In this document: piece after piece, positions 44,680 to 53,767 of the stretch
Layout: each line of letters opens with the position of its first letter
Position numbering within the stretch: the first letter of the stretch is position 1
Assembly (NCBI GenBank): GCA_012719125.1
Contig: JAAYAY010000124.1
Coordinates: 51,417-115,416 of the forward strand
Direction: 5' to 3'
DNA from: Planctomycetaceae bacterium
GTDB lineage: Bacteria; Planctomycetota; Planctomycetia; Pirellulales; Thermoguttaceae
Length of the DNA stretch: 64,000 bases
Made by a program: the position numbers and the translations under genes
Notes under the pieces: model-generated
What the model saw: the letters and a program-made list of their open reading frames with translations, nothing else
Databases searched by the model: none
What the model was told of the DNA's origin: nothing

Positions 44680-47448
44680 TCACGTTGCGCGCCCTTTCCG
44701 GGTTTTCGGCAGCAGCGGTGCAGTGAGTTTCTGGTAGAGTTTGAATAGGTACTCAACCCGATTCCGTTCGTTTGGGAAGGGCTGCGAACGATAGCATCGG
44801 TCCACGGCGCGATCCAGTCTCGCGTGCGCCTTGACCAGGTTGGAGGGCATGGCGAGCGGATCATACAGATCGGCCAGACTGGCCTGAGGGTGTTCCTCGC
44901 GGGCGTCAAGCACCGCTTGCGCAGCGTTCTCAACCGCTTGGCGTTTGGCATCGGTAACAGACTCCGGCCACGGATAGTTGTTATAGACAATGGCGTTTGA
45001 GTATTGGTAGTCGCTCTTCATGCGTCCACCAACGTGTGTCATCCATGCGTGATGCATAGATGAGGCAAGGATACCGAACTCAAAGTCCCTTGCGTCAGGC
45101 ACAATTAGGGTGCTGCCGGTGGCAATTATTTCTGGGGCAACGAAACCGATTGGAATGTATCGACGATTCTGCGACGACACCTTGGGAATCAGTAGGTACC
45201 GGCCTAACGGTTGTCTGATTTCCCCGAACAGGTGTGGCGTGTCTGCAAGTTCCCGGGTTCTTTTCCGCGAGCTACTCAAGCGAAATCGACGAATCCCGTC
45301 CAAACGTCGGCGGAGTGGAGTACACGTGCGGAGGAGTTGCGGCGGTGCGTGAACCAGCCAGAGGCACCAGCGTTCCGTATTATTGAGGAATTCATCACCA
45401 CCATAAAGCCGAAGAATGTAAGGCCCCAGATCAGGGCACGCTGCCAGCATGCTTTGACGCCCCTGCGGCGACAGAATGAGACCGCTATCGTCGCCACTCT
45501 TGCGATCTTTATCGATCATCATGCTCCCATAGAAGATCGCTGGGGCTCCATTGAGAGGTCGAGAGCGTTTCTTGATGAATACGTTTGGAGCGTCTGTGAG
45601 GTATGCATTGATGTTAGAACAGGAGATCTCGTGGGGATCACTGCGAGGTTGTTCGTATTCGAAAAGGCGCCGTTTGCCTTCTCTACACGTACTGAATCCA
45701 ATGATTACGCAGTGAACGTGCGCCTTGCCACGTGCTTCACTTTGCCAAGCGAAGGTCCTATGTGCGAATCGGATATCGATGTTGAACCTCGAGTACAACG
45801 GTTCCCAAAGGACAGCAACTTGCTCGCCCTGTGAAATGCTATTGGTCGAGACAAATGCCACGGATATGTTTGTGCCCTGGATGAACTCCGCTGCTTTACG
45901 ATACCAACAAGTGACGTAGTCCAACACGCCCGTCCCTTTCTCACCGCGCCATATGCTCTGTAGTTCGCCCTTTTGCTGTCTTGTTTGCTCCTTCTTCCCA
46001 ACGAACGGCGGATTGCCCAGAACGTGCGAACACTCGCTGGCGTGCAAGACCGCGTTCCAGTCAATATCGAGTGCGTTGCCGTGGCGGATGTGCGGGCTCG
46101 ATCGAAGCGGCAGCCGAACGAAGTACTCGCCAAACTCGACGCTCAGGCGCTGGTTCATTTGATGGTCCATCAACCACATGGCCACCTCTGCGATCCGTGC
46201 GGGCCATTCTTCGATCTCGATACCGTACATCTGACCGACATCGAGTTTCAGGACTGTCCCAATATCAGTCAGTCGCTGTTCCTTGAGCAGCCTCCGAAGG
46301 ATCTCCAGTTCCAGCAATCGTAGTTCTCTGTATGAAACGACCAGAAAGTTGCCACACCCGCAGGCCGGATCTAACAGACGCATGCGAGCCAAACGCTCGT
46401 GCAGACTCCGAAGCTTGCTCTTGTCGTTCCCGGCGCGATCAAGTGCTGTCTTCAAGTCATCGAGGAATAACGGACCAATGACTTTCAAAATGTCGCGTTC
46501 GCTAGTATAGTGAGCCCCGATTTGACGGCGTTCGCGAGGTTCCATGACCGCCTGAAAGAGAGCCCCGAAGACGGCCGGCGATATGCGACTCCAATCGAAT
46601 CGCGTGCAGGCGATCAGCCGATTGCGCATGTCGGAGTTGAAGGCAGCAAAGCTCAGTGATTCAGCGAAAAGATCACCGTTCACATACGGCAGACTTGCCA
46701 GCTCCTCCAACAAGCTCGATTGCCGAATCTCCTTGGGCGTGTTCAATACCTGAAAGAACTGGGCCAGCATTGGGCCGAGATTGGAGCCATCGCTGAGGGT
46801 GTGGCTCTCAAGAAACATCTGGAACGCATTGCGTTCAAAGATGCCTGTATCTTCGGCGAACAGACAGAAGAGAACGCGGACCAACATTTGTTCCAGTTCG
46901 TGGCCCTTGTAGCCTCCCGCTTCCAGGGCGTCGTGCAGATCACCCATGATTTGCACAGCACGGATATTGACCGGATCCTCCGGCTCAAGCTTGTGCTGCT
47001 TGTATCCGGGGATGAAACCAAAGTGGTTTACACATTGGTGGAACTCGGCGAGAGGAAACTCGATGGTGGTATCCTCGTCGAGGTCATGCAGGGCAACGCT
47101 CGCAAAGTCAGAGACGATCACGTATCGCGGCACTTCATCTCCGCGATCCTCTCGCTGCAAGCTTTGAATGTAATCCATCGCCTGAGCGTGAGCTTTGCCA
47201 AGGTCCTTGCCACGACTCTTGTGTTCGGCGAGCAACATGCCCTTCCAGAATAGGTCGATATAGCCGTAGTTGCCGCTAAGATTCTTGACCGGTTCCTCGA
47301 AGCTGGCTAAATGACGGCGTGTGAGTCCAAAGACGCGAAAGAACTCATCCCAGAAGGTCTTGGCTTCAGCATGTTCGCGAGTCTCACCGGCCCATTCCTT
47401 GGAGAATGCCACGGCGCGGCTACGAATTTCGTTCCATGATAGGGGCAT
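44680..47448 (-). CDS. Type IIL restriction-modification enzyme (MmeI-like)
   Basis: A 922-residue single-chain restriction enzyme and adenine methyltransferase. The nuclease motif D-x9-ExK is Asp65, Glu75 and Lys77 (YIDLFWKGMLLAEHKS), the same spacing as D70/E80/K82 of MmeI. A helical linker follows. The methyltransferase has motif I LDPACGCGNFL (359-369; usually GSG, here GCG) and motif IV NPPF (479-482). The target-recognition domain and a C-terminal helical part (NYPWPESVTDAKRQ) complete the family layout. Such enzymes methylate one strand at N6-adenine and cut about 20 bases away. The ATG at 47448 was preferred to 47523 because the domain starts there. The target sequence cannot be read from the protein. 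Confidence 0.88.
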   Translation of the reverse strand: MPLSWNEIRSRAVAFSKEWAGETREHAEAKTFWDEFFRVFGLTRRHLASFEEPVKNLSGNYGYIDLFWKGMLLAEHKSRGKDLGKAHAQAMDYIQSLQREDRGDEVPRYVIVSDFASVALHDLDEDTTIEFPLAEFHQCVNHFGFIPGYKQHKLEPEDPVNIRAVQIMGDLHDALEAGGYKGHELEQMLVRVLFCLFAEDTGIFERNAFQMFLESHTLSDGSNLGPMLAQFFQVLNTPKEIRQSSLLEELASLPYVNGDLFAESLSFAAFNSDMRNRLIACTRFDWSRISPAVFGALFQAVMEPRERRQIGAHYTSERDILKVIGPLFLDDLKTALDRAGNDKSKLRSLHERLARMRLLDPACGCGNFLVVSYRELRLLELEILRRLLKEQRLTDIGTVLKLDVGQMYGIEIEEWPARIAEVAMWLMDHQMNQRLSVEFGEYFVRLPLRSSPHIRHGNALDIDWNAVLHASECSHVLGNPPFVGKKEQTRQQKGELQSIWRGEKGTGVLDYVTCWYRKAAEFIQGTNISVAFVSTNSISQGEQVAVLWEPLYSRFNIDIRFAHRTFAWQSEARGKAHVHCVIIGFSTCREGKRRLFEYEQPRSDPHEISCSNINAYLTDAPNVFIKKRSRPLNGAPAIFYGSMMIDKDRKSGDDSGLILSPQGRQSMLAACPDLGPYILRLYGGDEFLNNTERWCLWLVHAPPQLLRTCTPLRRRLDGIRRFRLSSSRKRTRELADTPHLFGEIRQPLGRYLLIPKVSSQNRRYIPIGFVAPEIIATGSTLIVPDARDFEFGILASSMHHAWMTHVGGRMKSDYQYSNAIVYNNYPWPESVTDAKRQAVENAAQAVLDAREEHPQASLADLYDPLAMPSNLVKAHARLDRAVDRCYRSQPFPNERNRVEYLFKLYQKLTAPLLPKTRKGRAT

Positions 47449-47565
47449 CGACAACGTTCTCCGTGCGTCCTCTGTGCTTCGGGCAAGACCAAGCGAAGAC
47501 TGGTCGCCCTTGTTGCACGTCATTATTGCCGGTTTTCGGCTACTGTGAAAGAGGAAGAACGGAAT

Positions 47566-47860
47566 GCGATGACCGCAATCAACTCATCGTCGAGATCCGC
47601 GCCCTTGATATGTCCCTTGCTGGTTCATCGACACCAACTACAACGGCGAGAGTTTCTTTATCTGACACGCCTACTTCACTGGTGCCGACGAACCGTATGA
47701 GAAACTCAAACGAGCCCTGCGCGCCGACATCAACGAAGACGCCTGGAGCCAGCTCTACAGCACTACCAGCCGCCCCTTCACCAAACCCGAAACCGGCAGG
47801 ATCGCCGTCAAGGTCATCAACCACTACGGCGACGAGGTTCTCAAGGTGTATCCGGTTTAG
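47566..47860 (+). pseudogene. C-terminal remnant of a restriction-modification subunit
   Basis: Reading WFIDTNYNGESFFI, an in-frame TGA at 47663-47665, then HAYFTGADEPYEKLKRAL and so on to INHYGDEVLKVYPV, gives a tail like that of site-specific DNA methyltransferases or related subunits of type III-like systems (family assignment from memory). The TGA sits where an Arg is expected (FFxRHAYF), a single CGA-to-TGA change. Upstream the frame also shifts near 47610 (LIVEIRALDM). The N-terminal bulk is lost. Confidence 0.5.
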
Positions 47861-48285
47861 CGGCCCCGCTTGAGGGCGATCCCAATTCGTCAGCCGTGTT
47901 CTGAATGAGACACGTGCGTTCATAGAAAGCCGCAACAACCTCCCGCGCTCCCCAGGGCTTCACCCCCTCAACAGGGAGATTTCTGCAACGCCCCCCTGCC
48001 GACGGACCCCCACTTGCGCCGACGCCATCAGGTGTAAATACAGTCGATACAAACACTTATGCCCACCCGCCCGGCTCCACTCATTTCGCAACACCCCAAA
48101 CACGGCGCAAAACTCCAACGCCGCGGCACGAACTCATCCGGAAAAATCTGCCCAAGTGTTCAATTCTTGTATTGACTTCCGCTGTCAAATGGATATACTG
48201 ATGTACACCCACCTTGAATCCGACCGTCCCGGCCGCCACATTGGACGAAGGTTCTGTTTACTTGCACAATCTGCGAGAGGCGCCC
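47861..48285. other. Spacer before the carboxypeptidase gene
   Basis: About 425 bases with no credible gene, between a pseudogene and the M14 peptidase. A good promoter is present near its end (listed separately). Confidence 0.4.
48172..48199 (+). promoter_or_regulatory. Sigma70-like promoter of the M14 peptidase gene
   Basis: TTGACT (48172-48177), 16 bases, TATACT (48194-48199), about 85 bases upstream of the start codon. Both boxes are within one or two bases of consensus. Confidence 0.55.
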
Positions 48286-49518
48286 ATGAAGCGACTTTGT
48301 CTCTACCGATCCCTGGCCGTCTGCCTGTTGTTGGTCACCTCGACGTCGGCCGGCGACTCGAAGTCCCCGGCCCCCCGGACCTTCGAGTTCCCCGACAGCG
48401 GAGTGACCTTCGATGCCGGGTTCGACGGGGCCCGGCTGAACGACTGCATCCAGGACAGCGGCACCGAGTATCGGGCTGTGATCCGTCCCGAGAACGAACC
48501 GATCAACGACAGCGCCTGGTACGCCTTCCGCGTCACAGCCAAGGCCCCTCAGACGATCACCGTCCGCTTGACCTATGAGGGCGGCAAGCACCGTTACCAT
48601 CCCAAGGTCAGTACCGACGGAACGACCTGGCAGCGCCTTTCAGGCGACCGCTACCAGCGCGGCAAAGACGCCGTCGCGCTGAAGATCGAAGTGGGCCCCA
48701 AGCCCCTCTGGATCTCCGCCCAGGAGATGATCGGTCTGGCCGAACTGAACGCCTGGACCGACCAGATCGCCCGGCTCCCCTTCGTCGAAGAATCGATCAT
48801 CGGCCGCTCGATCGGCGACCGGCCGATCCGGCAACTGACCATCCGTTCCGGGCAGCCCGCCTACGCCGTTGCCATCGTCGGCCGGCAGCATCCGCCGGAG
48901 ATCACCGGCACCATGGCCCTGACGGCGTTCGTCGAAACCGTCACCGGCCCGAGCGACCTGGCCAAACAGTATCGCCGGTCCTTCGAGACCCTGGTCGTTC
49001 CCCTGATGAACCCCGACGGCGTCGCGGCCGGCAACTGGCGGCACAACCTCGGCGGCGTCGACCTGAACCGCGACTGGGGGCCCTTCCGGCAGCCCGAGAC
49101 GCGGGCGGCCCGCGATTCGATCCTCCGCTACCAGAACGAAGAAACGCCCCGCCTGGCCTTCTTCCTCGACTTCCATTCGACCGGCCACGACGTGTTCTAC
49201 GTCGAGAGGAGCAATGAACCCGTCTGGCCTCCGCGATTCTCCGAGCGCTGGCTGGCTGCCCTGGCGGAAGAAATGCCTGACTACGAGGTCCGATCGGAAC
49301 CGAGCACGGGGACTCGCCCATTGTCAAAAGTCTGGGCACGGAAGACAATGAGCGTTCCTGCCGTGATTTACGAGGTAGGCGACAATACCGACCGAGCGTT
49401 GATCCGCAAGGTCGCACAGGCGGCCGCAAAGACAATGATGCGCCTGTTGCTGGAGGAAGCCGAGGCCGCACCCAGCCGACCGCGTGAGGCCGGCAGGCAG
49501 CCGGTCTTGGTTCCGTGA
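48286..49518 (+). CDS. Exported M14-family zinc carboxypeptidase
   Basis: A 410-residue protein starting at 48286 after GAGAGG. A signal peptide (LCLYRSLAVCLLLVTSTSAG) is followed by an N-terminal beta-domain of about 115 residues and the M14 peptidase domain. Zinc ligands are in GRQHPPEITG (His and Glu) and DFHSTGHD (His). The catalytic Glu is in VIYEVGD and the substrate-binding region reads GGVDLNRDWG (Asn-Arg). The extra N-terminal beta-domain is the layout of the M14-like 'cytosolic carboxypeptidase' (M14D) group. It would remove C-terminal residues from peptides or peptidoglycan outside the cytoplasm. It heads the plus strand, followed after 63 bases by the cytochrome gene. Confidence 0.85.
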   Translation: MKRLCLYRSLAVCLLLVTSTSAGDSKSPAPRTFEFPDSGVTFDAGFDGARLNDCIQDSGTEYRAVIRPENEPINDSAWYAFRVTAKAPQTITVRLTYEGGKHRYHPKVSTDGTTWQRLSGDRYQRGKDAVALKIEVGPKPLWISAQEMIGLAELNAWTDQIARLPFVEESIIGRSIGDRPIRQLTIRSGQPAYAVAIVGRQHPPEITGTMALTAFVETVTGPSDLAKQYRRSFETLVVPLMNPDGVAAGNWRHNLGGVDLNRDWGPFRQPETRAARDSILRYQNEETPRLAFFLDFHSTGHDVFYVERSNEPVWPPRFSERWLAALAEEMPDYEVRSEPSTGTRPLSKVWARKTMSVPAVIYEVGDNTDRALIRKVAQAAAKTMMRLLLEEAEAAPSRPREAGRQPVLVP

Positions 49519-49581
49519 GCGCATCCCCGCTTGCCCGAGAAAAGTTGACCGTCTGCTTGCGAAAACATGGAGAAGCCGAGT

Positions 49582-50442
49582 ATGAACCCGGAATTCCTGC
49601 GACTGTCACGACTCCCCCTGTCCGCCAAACTGCTGGTGACCCTTTTTCTGGGTCTCGTCGGCCCGGGCTACCTGGTCGGCACCGCCAACATCATGTTCCA
49701 GCACCAGGACGCCGACATGGAACCGGGGCTGACTCTCGACGACCTGCGGCGGAGCTTCCACGGCCTGGAAAAGACAGTGACTCCGGAGGCCGAGGTCACG
49801 GTCCGCTCGCTCATGCTCGAGCAGGTCAGCCCGGAAGGTGAGATGCGAGAGTATTTGGAGAACGGCGGCGAGCCGGCCGTCCGGAGCCTGATCGGCTGGC
49901 TCGAAGGGGGCGCCAAGGAAGAAGGCTTCGCCGCCGGCGATCCCTCGCCTCAAGCCGTCATCAAGGCCCATTGCATCGAATGCCACCACGCCGACGGCGG
50001 CGACATGGAAGACCTTCCCTTCGCCGCCGCCGACGAGGCGGAGCCGGAATACACGCTGGTGATGGAAGCGGCCGAGCCGGAGTTCCAAACCGGCGAACAA
50101 GGCCCCCAGACGCTGACGCTCAGCCCGACCAGCGTCTCGAGACTCGTTCACGTGACTCACGCCCACATCCTTGCTATTCCTGTCTTCACACTGCTGGTCG
50201 GCCTGCTGTTCCTCATGACCGGGTTCAGTGAGAAGATCAAACTGGTTCTCGGCCCCCTGCCCATGTTGGCGGTGCTGCTCGACATCGGCTCGTGGTGGGC
50301 CGCACGATTCATCGAGCCCTTCATCTACGTGATCGCCGCCTCCGGTGCAATCTTCGGCGCCGCCTTTGCGCTGCAGATCCTCGCGATTCTTGCCTCCATG
50401 TGGCTGGGCATTGCCGATCCCAAAGCGAAGGCCTCGGAATAG
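49582..50442 (+). CDS. Membrane-bound c-type cytochrome protein
   Basis: A 286-residue protein. The ATG at 49582 follows GGAG by nine bases; an earlier ATG at 49567 has no ribosome site. One transmembrane helix lies near the N-terminus (SAKLLVTLFLGLVGPGYLVG). The exported middle is acidic and carries a single heme-c site, CIECH at about residue 134. Four more helices fill the C-terminus (HVTHAHILAIPVFTLLVG through ALQILAILASMW), with His residues HVTHAH at the membrane edge that could bind another heme. No close family recognised. Next to the peptidase, DUF4198 and exported methylase genes it may serve electron transfer in an envelope process. Confidence 0.75.
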   Translation: MNPEFLRLSRLPLSAKLLVTLFLGLVGPGYLVGTANIMFQHQDADMEPGLTLDDLRRSFHGLEKTVTPEAEVTVRSLMLEQVSPEGEMREYLENGGEPAVRSLIGWLEGGAKEEGFAAGDPSPQAVIKAHCIECHHADGGDMEDLPFAAADEAEPEYTLVMEAAEPEFQTGEQGPQTLTLSPTSVSRLVHVTHAHILAIPVFTLLVGLLFLMTGFSEKIKLVLGPLPMLAVLLDIGSWWAARFIEPFIYVIAASGAIFGAAFALQILAILASMWLGIADPKAKASE

Positions 50443-50463
50443 GTTCCGGACGCCGGATCCCGC

Positions 50464-51324
50464 TCAGTCCTCGTTCACCTGGACGGTGAGCGTTACCATA
50501 TACATGGTCCGCTCGAAGGCATCGCCTTTGCGCAAATGGCTGAAGTCGGAGTTGTCGTTTCGATCGCCGGTGTAGGTTCCTGCCGTTTCGTCCACGTAGT
50601 GCACCGAGAAGAAGTGGCGTCCGCCGACGATCAGCGGGAAGGCGACCTCGCCCGTCTTCGGATGGGGAGCGGCGGCGGTCGACCATAGGGACGACTGAAT
50701 CTGCGGATCCTCGGCCGGCGCCTGCGATCCGGCGGTGGACAAGGTCAGTTCCACGTCGCGTCCGCCGAGCGGCTTCCCTTGAAAGAGCAGCTTCGCCTTG
50801 GCCACCGCGCCGGGCTTGAGCTTGTCGGGCGGCGTCAGAAGAACGATTTCCAGATCGTGCCCCACCACGCCATCAAAACCGCCTTCCCCGTTTCCGACCC
50901 GGGTCACCGTCTTGCCATACATGATGATCCGGGTGTTCGGCGGGATGCTGTGGACTTGGCGAGTGATGATCCCGGTCTGCAACTCGCCGCCGACAACGTA
51001 GCATCCCGGCTTGGACGGCGCGACCTCGGCCGTGAAACAGTCGGTCGCCAGAACAGGCTTCAGTTCCGACCGAGTTCCGTCCGGCTGAATCACCTGGAGG
51101 CTGATCTTGTCCTGTTGTCCTTCCAGAGATCGACCGCTTGCCCTCTCGCCCGAATGTCCCCAGCACACCTCCAGTTTGCAGGTCTGGTTGACCTCGCCTG
51201 CCGACGGCGCTTCGATCCACAGTTCATGGCCCGCTGCCGGGTTCCAGCTCAGAGTCGCGATAACAGCCGAAGACAATAGGGCGGCGAACAACCGCGAAAG
51301 GCGGACGAGTTGGAGCATTTGCAT
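50464..51324 (-). CDS. DUF4198 periplasmic protein
   Basis: A 286-residue exported protein. It starts after GAGGATACC and carries a signal peptide (LFAALLSSAVIATLSWNPAAG) whose mature end begins with HELW, the usual DUF4198 start with a possible metal-binding N-terminal His. LKPGAVAKAKLLFQGKPLGG and HYVDETAGTYTGDRND fit the family's beta-domains. DUF4198 proteins occur with nickel and cobalt uptake systems (NikK-like). It lies 54 bases downstream of the exported tetrapyrrole-methylase homologue on the same strand, so cobalt or corrinoid handling is a reasonable inference. No transporter gene is nearby. Confidence 0.8.
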   Translation of the reverse strand: MQMLQLVRLSRLFAALLSSAVIATLSWNPAAGHELWIEAPSAGEVNQTCKLEVCWGHSGERASGRSLEGQQDKISLQVIQPDGTRSELKPVLATDCFTAEVAPSKPGCYVVGGELQTGIITRQVHSIPPNTRIIMYGKTVTRVGNGEGGFDGVVGHDLEIVLLTPPDKLKPGAVAKAKLLFQGKPLGGRDVELTLSTAGSQAPAEDPQIQSSLWSTAAAPHPKTGEVAFPLIVGGRHFFSVHYVDETAGTYTGDRNDNSDFSHLRKGDAFERTMYMVTLTVQVNED

Positions 51325-51377
51325 GGTATCCTCACAGATGGTTGAAGTTGTGCGTTGTCGTCTGGTGACTGCCGGCC

Positions 51378-52271
51378 TTACTGAACAGCTTTCGCCGCGT
51401 CGGCCGTCTTCGGTTGGTTGTATCGATGCTTCAGGAAGTCACCCACATAGATCAGGTACTCAAACGGCAGTCGCTCCTCGCCGACCTCCTTGAGCACCGT
51501 TCCCACCGTGCTCTCGATCACTTCTTCCTTGTCGGCATAGCCCGCATACTTGACGATCGCGATGGGCGTCTCGGGCGGATAGTTGATCGAGAGCTTCTCG
51601 ATGAACTCGCGGAATTCCGTCCGCATGGTGAAGAGGACCATCGTGCTCTGATGGACGGACAGCTTCTCGATCGTGTCTTCCTTGCCGAGCCAATCCGCGG
51701 CCGTGAGGATCACCGACTTGGTTCCATCGCTGGTGGTGACGCCCCGGCGGAGTGCCGCGTTGGCCGCATTGAAGCAACTCAAGCCGGGCACCACCACCGG
51801 ATTGAGATCCTTGAACTCCTCCAGCGACCATTCGCACGGTCCGTAGACCATCGGGTCGCCGCCGTCGAGCATGGCCACCGTCTTCCCGGCCGCCACGGCC
51901 TGGCGGACCAGGGCGATGAACTCGTTGCGTTTCTTGGTGATCGCCTCGCACTGGCGTCTCTCTTCCCCTTCGAACTCCGACGGATCGTGCCCGTAGTAGG
52001 GAAACAACCGCCAGTAGTCGTAATGAAGTTCCTTGCCTTTCAAGCAGTCGGCCATCTTCTCCGCCCACCTCCTCGAGCAGAAGATCACGTCGGCTTTCTC
52101 GATGACCTTGACCGCGCGGAGCGTCATCAAGTCCGGATCGCCGGGGCCCAGGCCCACCAGGTAGTACTGCGTTGCGGGCTTTTCGTCGGCGAAGCAGACG
52201 GCGCCGGCACAAACGAGCACAACGCCAAGGAGAAGAACCCGGCAGATTCGAGAAACGCGGGTGGTTGTCAT
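51378..52271 (-). CDS. Tetrapyrrole (precorrin) methylase homologue with signal peptide
   Basis: A 297-residue protein starting at 52271 after AAAGGA. Residues 1-28 form a clear signal peptide (ICRVLLLGVVLVCAGAVCFAD). The rest is a tetrapyrrole methylase domain: YYLVGLGPGDPDLMTLRA, ADVIFCSRRW, MLDGGDPMVYGPC (the GDP motif of the SAM site), VVPGLSCFNAANAAL and TPIAIVKYAGY. Family enzymes such as CobM/CbiF methylate corrin precursors with SAM in the cytosol, so a secretion signal is unexpected. It may bind a tetrapyrrole rather than methylate it, or act in an internal compartment. Neighbours on the same strand are two DUF1559 genes upstream and DUF4198 downstream. Confidence 0.85.
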   Translation of the reverse strand: MTTTRVSRICRVLLLGVVLVCAGAVCFADEKPATQYYLVGLGPGDPDLMTLRAVKVIEKADVIFCSRRWAEKMADCLKGKELHYDYWRLFPYYGHDPSEFEGEERRQCEAITKKRNEFIALVRQAVAAGKTVAMLDGGDPMVYGPCEWSLEEFKDLNPVVVPGLSCFNAANAALRRGVTTSDGTKSVILTAADWLGKEDTIEKLSVHQSTMVLFTMRTEFREFIEKLSINYPPETPIAIVKYAGYADKEEVIESTVGTVLKEVGEERLPFEYLIYVGDFLKHRYNQPKTADAAKAVQ

Positions 52272-52293
52272 GTCTTGTCCTTTCGATGCTGAT

Positions 52294-53316
52294 TCAGAAT
52301 TCCTTAAGAACTTCGCCGCCGTTTCGCGACCCCAGGCCGCGCCAGGTTTCCAGATCGATCGTCTCGCTGACGAAGTGGACCGAACCGTCGGCAAAGCCCA
52401 CGTTCACTCCGCCGGGGTGGCGGCTGCGGGCCATCTGCCACAGCGATTTCAATGGCGACCACTTCGAGCAGTCCGGGATCTGGGAATTCGGTTCCCACCA
52501 ATGGTAATAGGCCGAATAGAGCACGAAACCGTCGAACCAGCGAGCCGCGCGCGACGGGCGGGATGCCACCGGCTGTCCGAAGCGAGTGCACCACTCGACG
52601 GTCAGGGTGGGGCCGCTGCCGCTTCGGGCGCCCACGATCACCACGTCCTTGTTCTGCTCCGTGAGCACGACGGTGCCCGACATGCTCGAGTCGGGTAGCA
52701 AGCTTTCGGAAAACGCGGCGGTATTGCTCGTGCCGTCCGTCACGTCGGCAAAACGAATGGCCGACGTATCGTTGAACAGTCCGTCGGTATCGAACATCGC
52801 CGTTCCGTCCGCCGTCGGCGCACTGCGTCCCCAGCATGCCATGTAGTTGGTTGCCCCATATTCCGGCTCGACTCTGTCGGAACGATCACTCGGGCAATAG
52901 AAGAAGTCGATCTCCTGGCGGATTGGCTCTTGATTGTCGGGGTGGACGCCGACGCCGGGTCCATTGTACGTTCCGGTGTGCCCATAGAGGGGAACGTCGA
53001 GGTTCAGGGACTGGTACACGTTGAACTGTTCCAGATAGGGGGTAAGCATCGCCAACGGTCCCCAGCGGTACTGCCAATCGGGAATCTGCTCATAGCCCGG
53101 GCAGGTTTTCGAGGGCGACCCAACAGGGAACTTCTTGTGGCTGTCGTGGAAGCTGTGCAGGGCCAGGGTGATCTGCTTGAGGTTGTTGGTGCAGCTCATC
53201 CGCCGAGCCGCCTCGCGGGCCGCCTGCACGGCCGGCAGCAGCAAGCCGATCAGGATGCCGATGATCGCAATGACGACGAGCAGTTCGACCAGCGTGAAGG
53301 CGTTTCGGCGTTTCAT
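52294..53316 (-). CDS. DUF1559 pseudopilin-like protein 1
   Basis: A 340-residue protein starting at 53316. The N-terminus MKRRNAFTLVELLVVIAIIG is a type IV pilin/general secretion prepilin signal with the FTLVE processing site. The following helix ends QAAREAARRMSCTNNLKQI, typical of DUF1559. The C-terminal HPGGVNVGFADGSV is the H-x9-DG motif. Planctomycetes carry dozens of these proteins, thought to form fibres or shell components at the envelope; function unknown. It precedes the exported methylase gene by 22 bases, suggesting one operon. Confidence 0.92.
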   Translation of the reverse strand: MKRRNAFTLVELLVVIAIIGILIGLLLPAVQAAREAARRMSCTNNLKQITLALHSFHDSHKKFPVGSPSKTCPGYEQIPDWQYRWGPLAMLTPYLEQFNVYQSLNLDVPLYGHTGTYNGPGVGVHPDNQEPIRQEIDFFYCPSDRSDRVEPEYGATNYMACWGRSAPTADGTAMFDTDGLFNDTSAIRFADVTDGTSNTAAFSESLLPDSSMSGTVVLTEQNKDVVIVGARSGSGPTLTVEWCTRFGQPVASRPSRAARWFDGFVLYSAYYHWWEPNSQIPDCSKWSPLKSLWQMARSRHPGGVNVGFADGSVHFVSETIDLETWRGLGSRNGGEVLKEF

Positions 53317-53767
53317 GATGTCTTCTCGAAAACCACCGCGGCGAGGATTGGATGCTTGAGCCCTGGTATTACCAATATCAAATACGTAACACCACCTCAA
53401 GCTACCCCTGCCAAAAAAGGTTGTCAAGAGACGATTTCTTGCGGACCTCCGTGGTTGGCCACGTGGAAAGGATACTGAATCCACCCGCAAGGGGTGATAT
53501 CGGGGGGGAAGTCAAGAACGGCCGCCAAGAGGCCAAACGGCTTGCGCACCACCTTCGCATGGGCCGAGACGTGGCTTGTGACATGAGGTCAAGCCAAGAC
53601 GGACCTCAGGCCACTTCCAAGTCAATCGTTTGGTGCCCTGCCTCGACCTCTGTTTTCAGCGGCGTGGTTCGTGGAGACAACCTACTGCCTGGCACTCACT
53701 CGCGAAGCCCGGGCCGGGGCCTTGTCGAACACAGGACTGTCGTTCTGCTCCCGTTGATGCGAGACGG
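53317..53767. other. Spacer between two DUF1559 genes
   Basis: About 450 bases between two minus-strand genes. On the minus strand a TTGACA at 53424-53429 is followed 17 bases on by a poor TAGCTT; it may start transcription of the first DUF1559 operon. No credible gene. Confidence 0.4.
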
